Positions 17,682-25,986 of a stretch of 64,000 bases of DNA are shown here, one piece after another. A model generated the notes under the pieces. That model made no database searches. It worked only from the letters and a program-made list of their open reading frames with translations, and was not told the origin of the DNA. The position numbers and the translations under genes were made by a program. Within the stretch, counting starts at the first letter, position 1, and every line of letters begins with the position of its first letter. Source of the DNA: an uncultured Granulosicoccaceae bacterium (lineage in GTDB: Bacteria; Pseudomonadota; Gammaproteobacteria; Granulosicoccales; Granulosicoccaceae). The stretch lies in assembly GCA_938028465.1 (NCBI GenBank), contig CALJAA010000028.1, positions 62,001-126,000 on the forward strand, written 5' to 3'.

Positions 17682-18467
17682 ATGGGTACGCGTATCACTG
17701 CTGACGAAAATAATTGGGCGCAACTGGAGTCTGAGCTGGATGTCTGGGCTGCAAGCGGGCGTGTAGCCAATTTTTGGTGGCGAGATGATGATGCAGCCGC
17801 GCCTGGGCCAAAGCTTGACCAGCTGATTGATATCACCCAATCGACGGGGCTTCTACTGGCTGTAATCCCTAGTCGATTAGAACCTACTTTGAAATCCACT
17901 CTTGCGCAAACCCCTCATGTTCAAGTGGCGCAACATGGGTATGCACACATCAATCATGCGCCTAGAGGGCAAGGCTTAGGTGCTTGGGAGCTTGGGCTGC
18001 ATCGTGGCATCGATAAGGTCATGGCAGATCTTGACGCAGGACGCAGGCGCTTGGAGGATCAATTCGAGTCACAGTTTTTGCCCGTTGTCGTCCCACCGTG
18101 GAATCGTATTGCGCCCGAACTGCTCCAGCCGATTGCATCTCGAGGTTACCGAGGTGTATCTGCGTTTGGGCCTCGCTTAGCCGCTCAGCCTGAGCCGGGC
18201 TTGAGGGTTATCAATGCGCATTGTGACCCAATAAGGTGGAAGTCAGAAACTCGTTTCAGAGGTGTCGATAAAGTTATCGCACAACTCGTGGAGCATTTAC
18301 AGGCACGACGTAATGGTACAGTTGATTCGGAAGAAGCCACTGGTTTTTTAACCCACCATATTGATCTTGATGCGGCTGGCTGGGAATTTAGCGCTCGTTT
18401 GGCTGAGTTGATTGACCATCACGCTGCAGCGCAATGGTGTGCGCCTAAAGAATTATTTTTGTCATGA
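17682..18467 (+). CDS. Polysaccharide deacetylase-like protein (CE4/NodB fold), second copy
   Basis: 261 residues. It shares with 6123-6875 the motifs RDDDA (34-38), HGYAHINHAP (H85, H89, H92), the segment ELGLHRGIDKV, and PPWNR (138-142). No signal peptide. The same fold-based inference of sugar deacetylation applies. Spacing of 28 bp to the upstream gene and 22 bp to the GNAT gene keeps it in the operon. Two diverged copies within 12 kb suggest two deacetylation steps or two acceptors. Confidence 0.8.
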   Translation: MGTRITADENNWAQLESELDVWAASGRVANFWWRDDDAAAPGPKLDQLIDITQSTGLLLAVIPSRLEPTLKSTLAQTPHVQVAQHGYAHINHAPRGQGLGAWELGLHRGIDKVMADLDAGRRRLEDQFESQFLPVVVPPWNRIAPELLQPIASRGYRGVSAFGPRLAAQPEPGLRVINAHCDPIRWKSETRFRGVDKVIAQLVEHLQARRNGTVDSEEATGFLTHHIDLDAAGWEFSARLAELIDHHAAAQWCAPKELFLS

Positions 18468-18489
18468 GTCAACTAACTGAGTAAAGGGT

Positions 18490-19365
18490 TTGAGTAAAGG
18501 ATTTGTCAGAAACGCAGAATATAGCGATGCAGAGGCTATCTGTTCGCTCCTGCATAACAAAATGAACAGCCGTATTCCGGTTGAGTATTGGCGTAGGCTT
18601 TTTGACTATCAATGGCTTGAAGCCAAACCCGACTTTGGCCGTGTTGTTGAAGCGGATGGGCAAGTACTGGGCTATTGTGGAATGGTTTACGCCGATCGTA
18701 TGGTCGGTGAGGGTAATCAACTGCGTCAGGAGCGCATTGTTAGTATGAGCTCTTGGTACCTAGATAAATCGTTGCGTGGACAAGGGCTTGGCCGAGATAT
18801 GCTGATATCGTGTATCGCTGATCCAACGCTCACCTATGCCACGCTAACGAACTCGAAAAAACCCTTGGGTATTGTGGAGTCGCTCGGTTTTAAAGTGCTG
18901 GAAGATCATCGCTATATCTGGCGTAAGACCAACCAATCACACGATGGAGTGTTTATCACTACCGACAAACAAGCCATTTGTCATCGTATTAATACGCACC
19001 AGCAGACGCTCATGAATGATATGCAGCCGTATTCACTCACACCACTGCTGGTGGAGCTTGATGGTGCGCAATCGTTAGTGTTTTTTTCGATTAAGCGAAA
19101 AGCGGCCGATGTGTTGTGGTATGACTTAATGTACGCCAGCAATCAAGCACTCTTCGTTAGCTGTGCATCCGCCCTGGCTGATCAGCTGCTGCCTGATTCA
19201 CCCGCCGTGCTAGCCGCGGATGGCCGGTTCGTTAAACAAGCGCCGACAGGTGTAACAACAGAGCGCTTACCCGTAGCGCGTTATTATGTCAGTCAGCGCG
19301 TTGTGCCGCACGAAATAGATCACTTGTACAGTGAATTACAATTACTCGATCTGAAGTTGGATTAA
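18490..19365 (+). CDS. GNAT-family N-acyltransferase
   Basis: 291 residues, TTG start at 18490 after AAAGGG. The N-terminal 150 residues have a GNAT fold: FVRNAEYSDAEAICSLL (beta1-alpha1), SSWYLDKSLRGQGLGRDML with the acetyl-CoA pyrophosphate motif RGQGLG, then SLGFKVLEDHRYIW. The C-terminal 140 residues are unassigned. GNAT enzymes move an acyl group from acyl-CoA to an amine. Next to two deacetylase-like genes, it could re-acylate an amino sugar, though that is inference only. Confidence 0.78.
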   Translation: MSKGFVRNAEYSDAEAICSLLHNKMNSRIPVEYWRRLFDYQWLEAKPDFGRVVEADGQVLGYCGMVYADRMVGEGNQLRQERIVSMSSWYLDKSLRGQGLGRDMLISCIADPTLTYATLTNSKKPLGIVESLGFKVLEDHRYIWRKTNQSHDGVFITTDKQAICHRINTHQQTLMNDMQPYSLTPLLVELDGAQSLVFFSIKRKAADVLWYDLMYASNQALFVSCASALADQLLPDSPAVLAADGRFVKQAPTGVTTERLPVARYYVSQRVVPHEIDHLYSELQLLDLKLD

Positions 19366-19372
19366 GCAACAA

Positions 19373-21661
19373 ATGAAAAACTACAGTGGATACAAAACTA
19401 TGAAAGGTATTCGAACCGCAGCAATGCTGATTGGCATAGTCATGTTGTTGAGTGCCAATATCAATGTCCACGCACAAGAGCTTTCCTTGTCCTCAAACAC
19501 GGCGGAGTCAGCAGTTGAATTGTCCGATATTGACAATCCGGAAGCAGTAAGAGCACTGGTGTCTCGATTGTCTGACAGCGAGGTTAGAGACCTGTTGTTG
19601 CAACAGCTGGATGTGGTTGCTGAAAAACAGAATACCGAAGCTGAACCTGATCAAATCAGTTTGTTTAGTCTCATCACCACGTATATCCCGATTTCAGTTG
19701 GGGCATCGATCGAAAATTTCCCTAATATGATTTCCGATCAGACGAAGGTGTTTCGTTTGTTTATCAAAAGTCTTGAGCCGGATGGCTGGTTGAAATGGTT
19801 AGGTATGTTTCTCACGGCAATTGCGGCCGGTGCTCTGGTTGAATATCTGGTCAGGCAACTCACACATCGGTGGCGATTAACCGTAGATGATTTCTCCTCA
19901 AATCATTCGCTGTTAGAAACATTAAGAATTCTCTTTAGGCGGTTGATTCTTGATTTGTCAGGTTTGATTGCATTTATTGTTGTGTCGCAGTTTGTGTTAA
20001 AGCAATTGGTTGATCCCAGCTCGCACTACATTACTCATCACATGCTATGGAATATCATACTTATCCCAAGATTATTTTCTGTGATATTGAAATTTGCATT
20101 TGCACCGCAACGCGCGGATTTACGGCTGATTCACACCAGTGATGCTTCGGCAAAGTTCTTACATAGGCATCTAGTTGGTGTTGCATTGTTTGTGGGCGTT
20201 TTCTTATCCGTGTTAGACCTCCAAAGAGTACCCGGTGCGGAAAATATCCAATCCAGAATTGGTTTTGTCGTGAACTTGGCGATTCACCTTTACTTTGCTT
20301 TTATCGCCTGGCATTCACGTTACGCTTTAATCGATATTATCAACGGTAAGAACGATGATGCCACGCCAATGGAAAAAACCGTAGCAAAGCTATACCCATA
20401 TTATGCTCTGCTGGTTATTGTAAGCAGTTGGATATTGGTTCAGTTGCTGGTAGCGCAGCATAAGTTTGAACTGGTCCAAAAGGGTGTTCAGTATTCCACG
20501 ATGTTTATTTTATTACTTGCGCCCATCATGGATACCGTCGTCCGAGGGCTGGTGAAGCATTTGACTCCAGAAATAAGCGGCGAGGGTGTCATGGCTGAAC
20601 AGGCCTACGAATCCACCAAACGTAGCTATATACGCATTGGCAGGCTACTCGTTGTACTGATTGTTTTGGCGTGGCTCACTTGGATCTGGGAAGTCGATCT
20701 TGCGAATATGAACACGGCTGATATCGGTGCGATAAAGACTCAACGGTTTATTGGTTTTATCGGGATTATCGCCGTGGGTTACTTATGTTGGGAAATAGTG
20801 ACACTTTGGCTAAATCGAAAACTAGCGGCAGAAAACACCTCGCCAGATGGTGCGGTTGAGTCAGCGGTTCCCGGTGGCGACGGCGGTGGCCCGGGAGGTT
20901 CACGGTTATCCACTGTGTTGCCATTAATAACCTGGTTTGTGCAAGCTGGCATTATCATCATGACCGTGCTCATGGCACTGAGTGATCTCGGCATCGATAC
21001 CACGCCACTGTTGGCCGGTGCTGGTATCGTAGGTCTTGCGATTGGCTTTGGCGCGCAAAAGTTAGTTGGCGATATCGTATCGGGTTTGTTTTTTCTGATA
21101 GATGACGCGTTCAGACAGGGCGAATACGTGAATGTGGAAGGGACCATGGGCACGGTGGAGAAAATTTCCCTGCGTGCCATGCAATTGCGTCACCATCGTG
21201 GGCCGATTCATACCATCCCCTATGGGGAAATCCCAAAGATCACCAACTACTCAAGGGATTGGACGATCATGAAGTTGCAATTCACGGTGCCATTTGAGAC
21301 CGATTTAATTAAGGTCAAAAAGATCTTTAAAAAGATAGGTCAGGATTTACTCGAACATCCCGAGTTTGGCGATGATTTTTTCAGCCCGTTTAAATCTCAA
21401 GGTGTTGTGCAGGTGGATGATGTGGGTATCGTGTTGCGCGGTAAGTTCATGGTTAAGCCTGGAAAGCAATTCATGATTCGTAAAGAAATATTTGCGCGAG
21501 TGCAGAAAGATTTCGATGCAAACGGTATACAGTTCGCTCGAAAAGAGGTGCGTGTTAAATTGGATGGTGGAAACCAGAATGGTGCAGAGCTGTCCGAGGC
21601 TGATAAAACCACAATCGGTGCGGCTGCATCTGAAGCAAGTGAAGAAAAGCCGATTACCTAA
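19373..21661 (+). CDS. Large MscS-family mechanosensitive channel (YbiO/MscK-like)
   Basis: 762 residues. A signal peptide (or first helix) ends near NVHAQ at residue 35, followed by a periplasmic helical region and about ten membrane segments. The MscS pore helix and beta domain are LLAGAGIVGLAIGFGAQKLVGDI (from residue 546) and GEYVNVEGTMGTVEKI, then HTIPYGEIPKITNYSRDW. MscS channels open under membrane tension to release solutes during hypo-osmotic shock. Start may be 19373 or the Met codon at 19400; neither has a strong ribosome site. It is 8 bp after the GNAT gene and 46 bp before the ABC-like gene, so it is part of the operon. This could link the glycan to osmoadaptation. Confidence 0.88.
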   Translation: MKNYSGYKTMKGIRTAAMLIGIVMLLSANINVHAQELSLSSNTAESAVELSDIDNPEAVRALVSRLSDSEVRDLLLQQLDVVAEKQNTEAEPDQISLFSLITTYIPISVGASIENFPNMISDQTKVFRLFIKSLEPDGWLKWLGMFLTAIAAGALVEYLVRQLTHRWRLTVDDFSSNHSLLETLRILFRRLILDLSGLIAFIVVSQFVLKQLVDPSSHYITHHMLWNIILIPRLFSVILKFAFAPQRADLRLIHTSDASAKFLHRHLVGVALFVGVFLSVLDLQRVPGAENIQSRIGFVVNLAIHLYFAFIAWHSRYALIDIINGKNDDATPMEKTVAKLYPYYALLVIVSSWILVQLLVAQHKFELVQKGVQYSTMFILLLAPIMDTVVRGLVKHLTPEISGEGVMAEQAYESTKRSYIRIGRLLVVLIVLAWLTWIWEVDLANMNTADIGAIKTQRFIGFIGIIAVGYLCWEIVTLWLNRKLAAENTSPDGAVESAVPGGDGGGPGGSRLSTVLPLITWFVQAGIIIMTVLMALSDLGIDTTPLLAGAGIVGLAIGFGAQKLVGDIVSGLFFLIDDAFRQGEYVNVEGTMGTVEKISLRAMQLRHHRGPIHTIPYGEIPKITNYSRDWTIMKLQFTVPFETDLIKVKKIFKKIGQDLLEHPEFGDDFFSPFKSQGVVQVDDVGIVLRGKFMVKPGKQFMIRKEIFARVQKDFDANGIQFARKEVRVKLDGGNQNGAELSEADKTTIGAAASEASEEKPIT

Positions 21662-21706
21662 TGTCAATTTTTTAAGTCACGTATTAAACCTCAAAGAGAG
21701 TAGGTA

Positions 21707-24700
21707 ATGGAAAAGAGCATTTTTGGATTCATTTGGAAATACTCAAAAAAGAATCAGCTCACTTTGCTGTTTGTTACGCTACTGACCTTTCCGATTCTGT
21801 ACGTAACGCTTGAACTGCCTAAACGCATCATCAATGATGCGATAGGTGGCTCAAATGAGGGCGTTGTCATTCTTGGGGTTGCACTGACTCAGATTCAGTT
21901 TTTATTGGTTTTATGCGCTGCATTTTTGTTGGCTGTTCTGGTAAACGGGCTACTAAAGATGCGGCTGAACACCATGAAAGGGGTGCTCGCAGAACGCTTA
22001 CTTCGCCGATTTCGCTATCAACTCTTAACGCGTGTCTTACGATTTCCACAGCCTTATTTTCGAAACACTAGCCAAGGTGAATTGGTTTCTATGGTTACAT
22101 CGGAAGCTGAGCCTTTAGGCGGAATGATGGGCGATATGTTATCCCAGCCGATCCTTCAGGCAGGCCAGATGTTAACCATATTGGTTTTTCTTTTTGCACA
22201 GAGCGTCTGGTTTGGATTAGCAGCGATTGCACTTATACCATTGCAAGCTTGGATCATCCCGATATTGCAGCGTCAAATCAATTTGCTGAACAAGGGCCGA
22301 ATTCAGGAGGTACGTAAACTCGCCTCTGATATCGGTGAGACAGCGGCAGCGGTAGGAGATATTCGAACTAACGGTGGGTCGCGATACCGCATGTCGTTAT
22401 TCTCTGATCGCTTGGGTAAGTTATACGACATTCGATTTGAAATTTATCAGAAGAAGTTCTTTATGAAATTTCTGAATAATTTCATCAATCAATTGACACC
22501 CTTCTTTTTTTATTCTGTTGGTGGTTATCTTGCGATCAAAGGGCATATTACGGTTGGTGCTCTGGTAGCGGCGTTAGCAGCATTTAAAGATATGTCTTCG
22601 CCATGGAAGGAACTATTATCTTTTTACAATGCTACGCAGGACGTTGCTGTGAGATGGGAGACGGTCACTGAACGTTTCGCATCGAGCCCGCTAGTAGATG
22701 ACAGCCTGTATGAAGGTACGCCAGAAGGTGCTCCCGATCTAAAAGGGGACATCGACATTCGTAACGTGACGATTCGAGATGAAGAAGGTAAAACAGTTTT
22801 AGAGGATATTAATCTGTTGATACCGCAAGGTGCTCGTGTTGCGGTTAAAACCGAGAATGAAACGTCAGCCTTAGCGTTTGCCAACTTGCTTGTGCGTGAA
22901 CTGATTCCGCAACACGGAACCGTTACTATAGCGGGGCAGGATCTAAACACCATACATCAAGTGACGCTGGCTAACAGCATTGGCTATGCGCATTCTAACC
23001 CTCAAATTTTAGAGGGCACGCTAGGCGAAAATCTTCTATTGCCTTTTAAAAACAAGCCCATTGGGGAAATCGATCGAGATGATCAGGGCTACAACGAATT
23101 TCAAGAAAAAGCTGAACAATCTGGAAATAGCATCGATCCCTTTGATTCTAATTGGGTTGATCCTACTGTTGCTGGTTTAACTTCCTCAGATGAAATAAGG
23201 GAGTGGTGGTTCAAGTTGGTGCAGGCTATGGGCATCGATGATTTTATGGTACGCCGCGCTTTGCGCTCTCTTATCGTCGTATCAGAACATCAAGCATTGG
23301 CTGATGCTATCGTTAAATTAAGACCTGAGATCGCCGAGCGATTAGCTGAAGCCGGGTTAGATGATGTTATACATGGTTTTCATCCTGATAAATTTAATGT
23401 TGTATCACCGTTAGGTAGTAACCTTCTCTACGCTTTGCCCACTCGTGCAATAACGCAATTGTCCTTATCGCAAGACGACAATTTTATTCGTATTATTCAT
23501 GAGCAAGGTATTGGTGACGAACTGATGGAAATGTCGGTCACATTGATAGAAAATCTAACTGCGACGTTTGGTACTGATGGTACAGATCATCCACTGTTTC
23601 GTCGGTTGAATCTTGATGAGGGGTTGTACTATCGCTTGGGTGCGATCATAAAAAAGCGGCGTGAGATAGGTGATTCGGGGCTCCCAGCTGAGGATTATGG
23701 CCTAATGCTCACCGTGCCCTTTGCTTTTTCAGCCGAACAAATGGGCCCAGCGTTTAGTGATGAGTTTAAGGAGCGTGTGCTGGAGATCCGTAAAACAAGC
23801 GCGGAACAAATGGTTCAAGAATTAGATGGGTTGTTCGAAACTATTGACCCACAAAAGTACATTCCAGTAATGACGTTGCTTGGCAATGCAATTTTTGGGC
23901 GGGTGTCGAGGGTGGCTGGTTCACGCGAAGCCAAGATCGAAGACATCGTTGTTGAAGTCTTGAGTAAGCATAACTTGCGTCGACTGGCTGCGGAGTCTAT
24001 TCATGATCTTGTCACTTCAAGTGGTGGTAGTAACTTACCTGCCGTCTTTAAAGAACGTATTGCCTTTAGCCGAGCAGGAATTAAGAAGCCGGATATTCTA
24101 ATCCTGGCAAACTCACTTGCCAGTCATGATAGTGATGAGCGCGCAAAAATGCGAGAGCGCGTTACTAAGTTGATGCCCGACACAACCATCATTTTCATTG
24201 AGAAACAGATTCGAAACCCAGAAAGATACGACATGTATGTTGAGATAGTTGATGGGCGAATCGATGGTGGCGTTAAGCAAGAAGTACGGCAAGACTCAGA
24301 TGCGCGCCAGGATCTCGATCGAAAAATCTCGGCACTTGCAAAGACAGAATTATTTGGCGAGCTGGATCGTAAACAACAACGCCTACTTGCTTTTGGTGCG
24401 CAGTGGTATAAAGCTGAAGCCAATCAAAAAATCTTTGTAGTGGGGGAGGAGGCAGATGCCGCATTTTTGTGCATCAAAGGTTCTGCGGGTTTGTATTGGA
24501 CACCTGATGAGGAGAATGGTGAAGCCCGTATGGTATCGGAAGTTACGCCTGGGCGATTAATAGGCGACTTATCCATTTTTCTAAAAGAACAACGTGCACT
24601 CGACCTTATCGCCTTGGAGCAAAGTGTGTTTCTACGTATTGATGCAGGCGACTTGATGGATGTTATTGAACACGATGCGAATCTGGCGACCAGTTTAATG

Positions 24701-24805
24701 CGATCAGTATCTCGAAACTTACTGGGGGCGGTAGACACCATCACCAAGCTACGATCGTTTTCCATTGAACGAGGGGTCGATTTCTCAGAGTTTGATAACA
24801 GTTAA
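21707..24805 (+). CDS. ABC-exporter-like protein with decayed ATPase motifs, a large insertion and a C-terminal cyclic-nucleotide-binding domain
   Basis: 1032 residues. Residues 1-330 form a type-IV ABC exporter membrane domain, including the coupling region LRRFRYQLLTRVLRFPQPYF. The ATPase domain begins near 350 (IDIRNVTIRDEEGKTVLEDINLL), but the P-loop position reads KTENETSA (381-388) with no GxxGxGK. The Q-loop reads YAHSNP, the signature is SSGGSNLPAVFKERI (771-785), Walker B DILIL is followed by ANS instead of DEA (801-803), and the H-loop His is replaced (EK at 832-833). About 310 residues are inserted between the Q-loop and signature. Residues about 870-1000 form a CNB domain with a phosphate-cassette-like PGRLIGDLSIF and an Arg six residues later. 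ATP hydrolysis is therefore unlikely. A scaffold, sensor or flippase-regulator role is possible. It is the last gene of the operon. Confidence 0.85.
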   Translation: MEKSIFGFIWKYSKKNQLTLLFVTLLTFPILYVTLELPKRIINDAIGGSNEGVVILGVALTQIQFLLVLCAAFLLAVLVNGLLKMRLNTMKGVLAERLLRRFRYQLLTRVLRFPQPYFRNTSQGELVSMVTSEAEPLGGMMGDMLSQPILQAGQMLTILVFLFAQSVWFGLAAIALIPLQAWIIPILQRQINLLNKGRIQEVRKLASDIGETAAAVGDIRTNGGSRYRMSLFSDRLGKLYDIRFEIYQKKFFMKFLNNFINQLTPFFFYSVGGYLAIKGHITVGALVAALAAFKDMSSPWKELLSFYNATQDVAVRWETVTERFASSPLVDDSLYEGTPEGAPDLKGDIDIRNVTIRDEEGKTVLEDINLLIPQGARVAVKTENETSALAFANLLVRELIPQHGTVTIAGQDLNTIHQVTLANSIGYAHSNPQILEGTLGENLLLPFKNKPIGEIDRDDQGYNEFQEKAEQSGNSIDPFDSNWVDPTVAGLTSSDEIREWWFKLVQAMGIDDFMVRRALRSLIVVSEHQALADAIVKLRPEIAERLAEAGLDDVIHGFHPDKFNVVSPLGSNLLYALPTRAITQLSLSQDDNFIRIIHEQGIGDELMEMSVTLIENLTATFGTDGTDHPLFRRLNLDEGLYYRLGAIIKKRREIGDSGLPAEDYGLMLTVPFAFSAEQMGPAFSDEFKERVLEIRKTSAEQMVQELDGLFETIDPQKYIPVMTLLGNAIFGRVSRVAGSREAKIEDIVVEVLSKHNLRRLAAESIHDLVTSSGGSNLPAVFKERIAFSRAGIKKPDILILANSLASHDSDERAKMRERVTKLMPDTTIIFIEKQIRNPERYDMYVEIVDGRIDGGVKQEVRQDSDARQDLDRKISALAKTELFGELDRKQQRLLAFGAQWYKAEANQKIFVVGEEADAAFLCIKGSAGLYWTPDEENGEARMVSEVTPGRLIGDLSIFLKEQRALDLIALEQSVFLRIDAGDLMDVIEHDANLATSLMRSVSRNLLGAVDTITKLRSFSIERGVDFSEFDNS

Positions 24806-24809
24806 ACCA

Positions 24810-25121
24810 TTATTTCGAGCCACCCCTGCATGGCGGTGATGTTGGTACTGAGCCACCACGTTGTTCCCATTCTTCAGGTGTATGGGTGTGCAGGCTTAAG
24901 GCGTGTATCGATCCAGCCAATTGATCAGCTAGTAACTTATTAATACTGCGATGACGCTGTATTAATGAAGCATCTTTAAACGCCTCACTCACGACTACAA
25001 GCTTGAAATGCGATTCAGAACCCGCGGGAACATTGTGATTGTCGCTCTCGTTGATGACATCAAGATAGATGGGTTGGAATTCATCAACGATTTTGTCGTT
25101 TATTAACTGGGCTGTGGTCAC
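24810..25121 (-). CDS. bolA: BolA family transcriptional/iron-sulfur regulator
   Basis: 103 residues. The class II KH-like BolA core is visible: LDVINESDNHNVPAGSESHFKLVVVSEAFKDASLIQRHRSINKLLADQL, including the SESHFK and RHR elements. BolA proteins act with monothiol glutaredoxins in iron-sulfur handling and can bind DNA. The conserved C-terminus (HALSLHTHTPEEW) is that of BolA rather than IbaG. A short Ser/Pro/Cys tail follows. It converges with the ABC-like gene, with only 4 bp between the stop codons. It stands alone and is not at the mla-murA locus where E. coli has ibaG. Confidence 0.93.
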   Translation of the reverse strand: MTTAQLINDKIVDEFQPIYLDVINESDNHNVPAGSESHFKLVVVSEAFKDASLIQRHRSINKLLADQLAGSIHALSLHTHTPEEWEQRGGSVPTSPPCRGGSK

Positions 25122-25210
25122 TGGGGTTTCCGGTCGATTGCTATGAAACCTATAGTAGTGATGTAGAGTAGGGTTGTCATCTGTTTAGCACGGATCGTCA
25201 TCCATTAAAT

Positions 25211-25353
25211 GGCTGTCATACCCAGTGGGGCACTCACGTCCCGCGAAGGCTGGGATCCATGCACACGATTAGCTTCTCCGTATGCTAGATTCCCGCCTAC
25301 GCGGGAATGACAAATCTACTCGGGACATGAGTGCCCCACCAGGTATGACAGCT
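25211..25353. repeat. Composite inverted-repeat element (33-bp arms, MITE/REP-like)
   Basis: The left arm 25211-25243 and right arm 25321-25353 are reverse complements at 29 of 33 positions; each contains GTGGGGCACTCA. The 77-bp centre holds a further palindrome of ATTCCC-N8-GGGAAT type (25289-25308) and a degraded copy at 25239-25259. Such elements are dispersed non-coding repeats in many proteobacteria. There is no coding potential. The element fills most of the bolA-ppiC spacer (25122-25420). Confidence 0.8.
25289..25308. repeat. ATTCCC-N8-GGGAAT palindromic repeat (dRS3-like), copy 1
   Basis: ATTCCCGCCTACGCGGGAAT, a 20-bp palindrome nested in the larger inverted repeat. The same format recurs at 29744-29763. 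It resembles dispersed intergenic repeats known from Neisseria (dRS3) and other proteobacteria. Confidence 0.75.
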
Positions 25354-25366
25354 CAAAAAGTAGACG

Positions 25367-25405
25367 AAAAAAAAGACGATAAGGCTAAACCTCATCGCCT
25401 TTTTA
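25367..25405 (-). terminator. Rho-independent terminator after ppiC
   Basis: Read on the minus strand, AGGCGATGAGG pairs with CCTTATCGTCT (11 bp, two G-U pairs) around loop TTTAG, followed by eight T. It lies 16 bp past the ppiC stop and ends the small operon of three genes. A short T-run on the plus side (25401-25405) could give partial bidirectionality. Confidence 0.88.
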
Positions 25406-25420
25406 AGCAGTAGCGGCGAC

Positions 25421-25699
25421 TTAAGTACGAGCTGTCACTTCAACAACGTGATAGCCAAATTGTGTTTTGATTGGGCCTTGTACTTCGCCCACTTCGCCGT
25501 CAAAGCAGGCTGTATCGAATTCAGGGACCATCTGGCCGCGACCAAATGTTCCTAGCATGCCACCTTCTGCACCAGACGGGCAGCTAGAGTTGGCTTTGGC
25601 TAGATCAGCGAAGTCGGCTCCGCCTTTGATTTGATCAATTAGACCTTGGCACTTATCTTCGGTATCGACAAGGATGTGGCGGGCTGTGGCTTGACTCAT
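25421..25699 (-). CDS. ppiC: Parvulin-type peptidyl-prolyl cis-trans isomerase, small cytoplasmic (PpiC-like)
   Basis: 92 residues, a single rotamase domain: [57 protein letters not shown] and a C-terminus ending [10 protein letters not shown]. It is nearly the same size as E. coli PpiC and has no signal peptide. Parvulins speed proline isomerisation during folding. The start at 25699 overlaps the upstream stop (ATGA), which favours it over the Met five codons earlier. It is the last gene of a three-gene operon. Confidence 0.95.
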   Translation of the reverse strand: MSQATARHILVDTEDKCQGLIDQIKGGADFADLAKANSSCPSGAEGGMLGTFGRGQMVPEFDTACFDGEVGEVQGPIKTQFGYHVVEVTART

Positions 25700-25986
25700 G
25701 ATTTTGGTTTCCAAATGCCAAAGGCATCAATTGGTGGTGGCGCAGGAGCGGGTTTTGGCTGCTGTTGCTGCGAGACATCATCGACAACGTGCTTCATGAA
25801 TGCGTTTAGATCGTCGAGGACTTCGGATTTTTGGGCGGCTGGCATGTCTTGCTGGCCCAACATGTAACCAACTACAGCGCACAAATATTGTGAACACACG
25901 CCTGGGTCTTTAGCGCTCGCGTCGTGCTGTTCTAATACGGCTTTGATGTCGCCTATCAGTTTTCCCGAAAGCTGCAATTCACTCAT
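25696..25986 (-). CDS. Small conserved-looking protein of unknown function
   Basis: 96 residues, not recognised. The first 70 are predicted mostly helical ([49 protein letters not shown]) with two Cys. The tail is Gln/Pro-rich ([13 protein letters not shown]), like a flexible linker, and ends [11 protein letters not shown]. It overlaps the upstream zinc-ribbon gene and the downstream ppiC by 4 bp each (ATGA), so all three are translationally coupled. A role with the parvulin or with the upstream reductase genes is possible from context only. Confidence 0.75.
   Translation of the reverse strand: MSELQLSGKLIGDIKAVLEQHDASAKDPGVCSQYLCAVVGYMLGQQDMPAAQKSEVLDDLNAFMKHVVDDVSQQQQPKPAPAPPPIDAFGIWKPKS

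Noticed and set aside
24424-24765. Minus-strand frame inside the CNB domain of the ABC-like gene
   Set aside because: It is a shadow of a well-supported domain and has no independent start signal.
21707-24805. ABC-like gene as a pseudogene
   Set aside because: The 1032-codon frame is uninterrupted and the membrane and CNB domains are intact, so motif loss looks like functional divergence.
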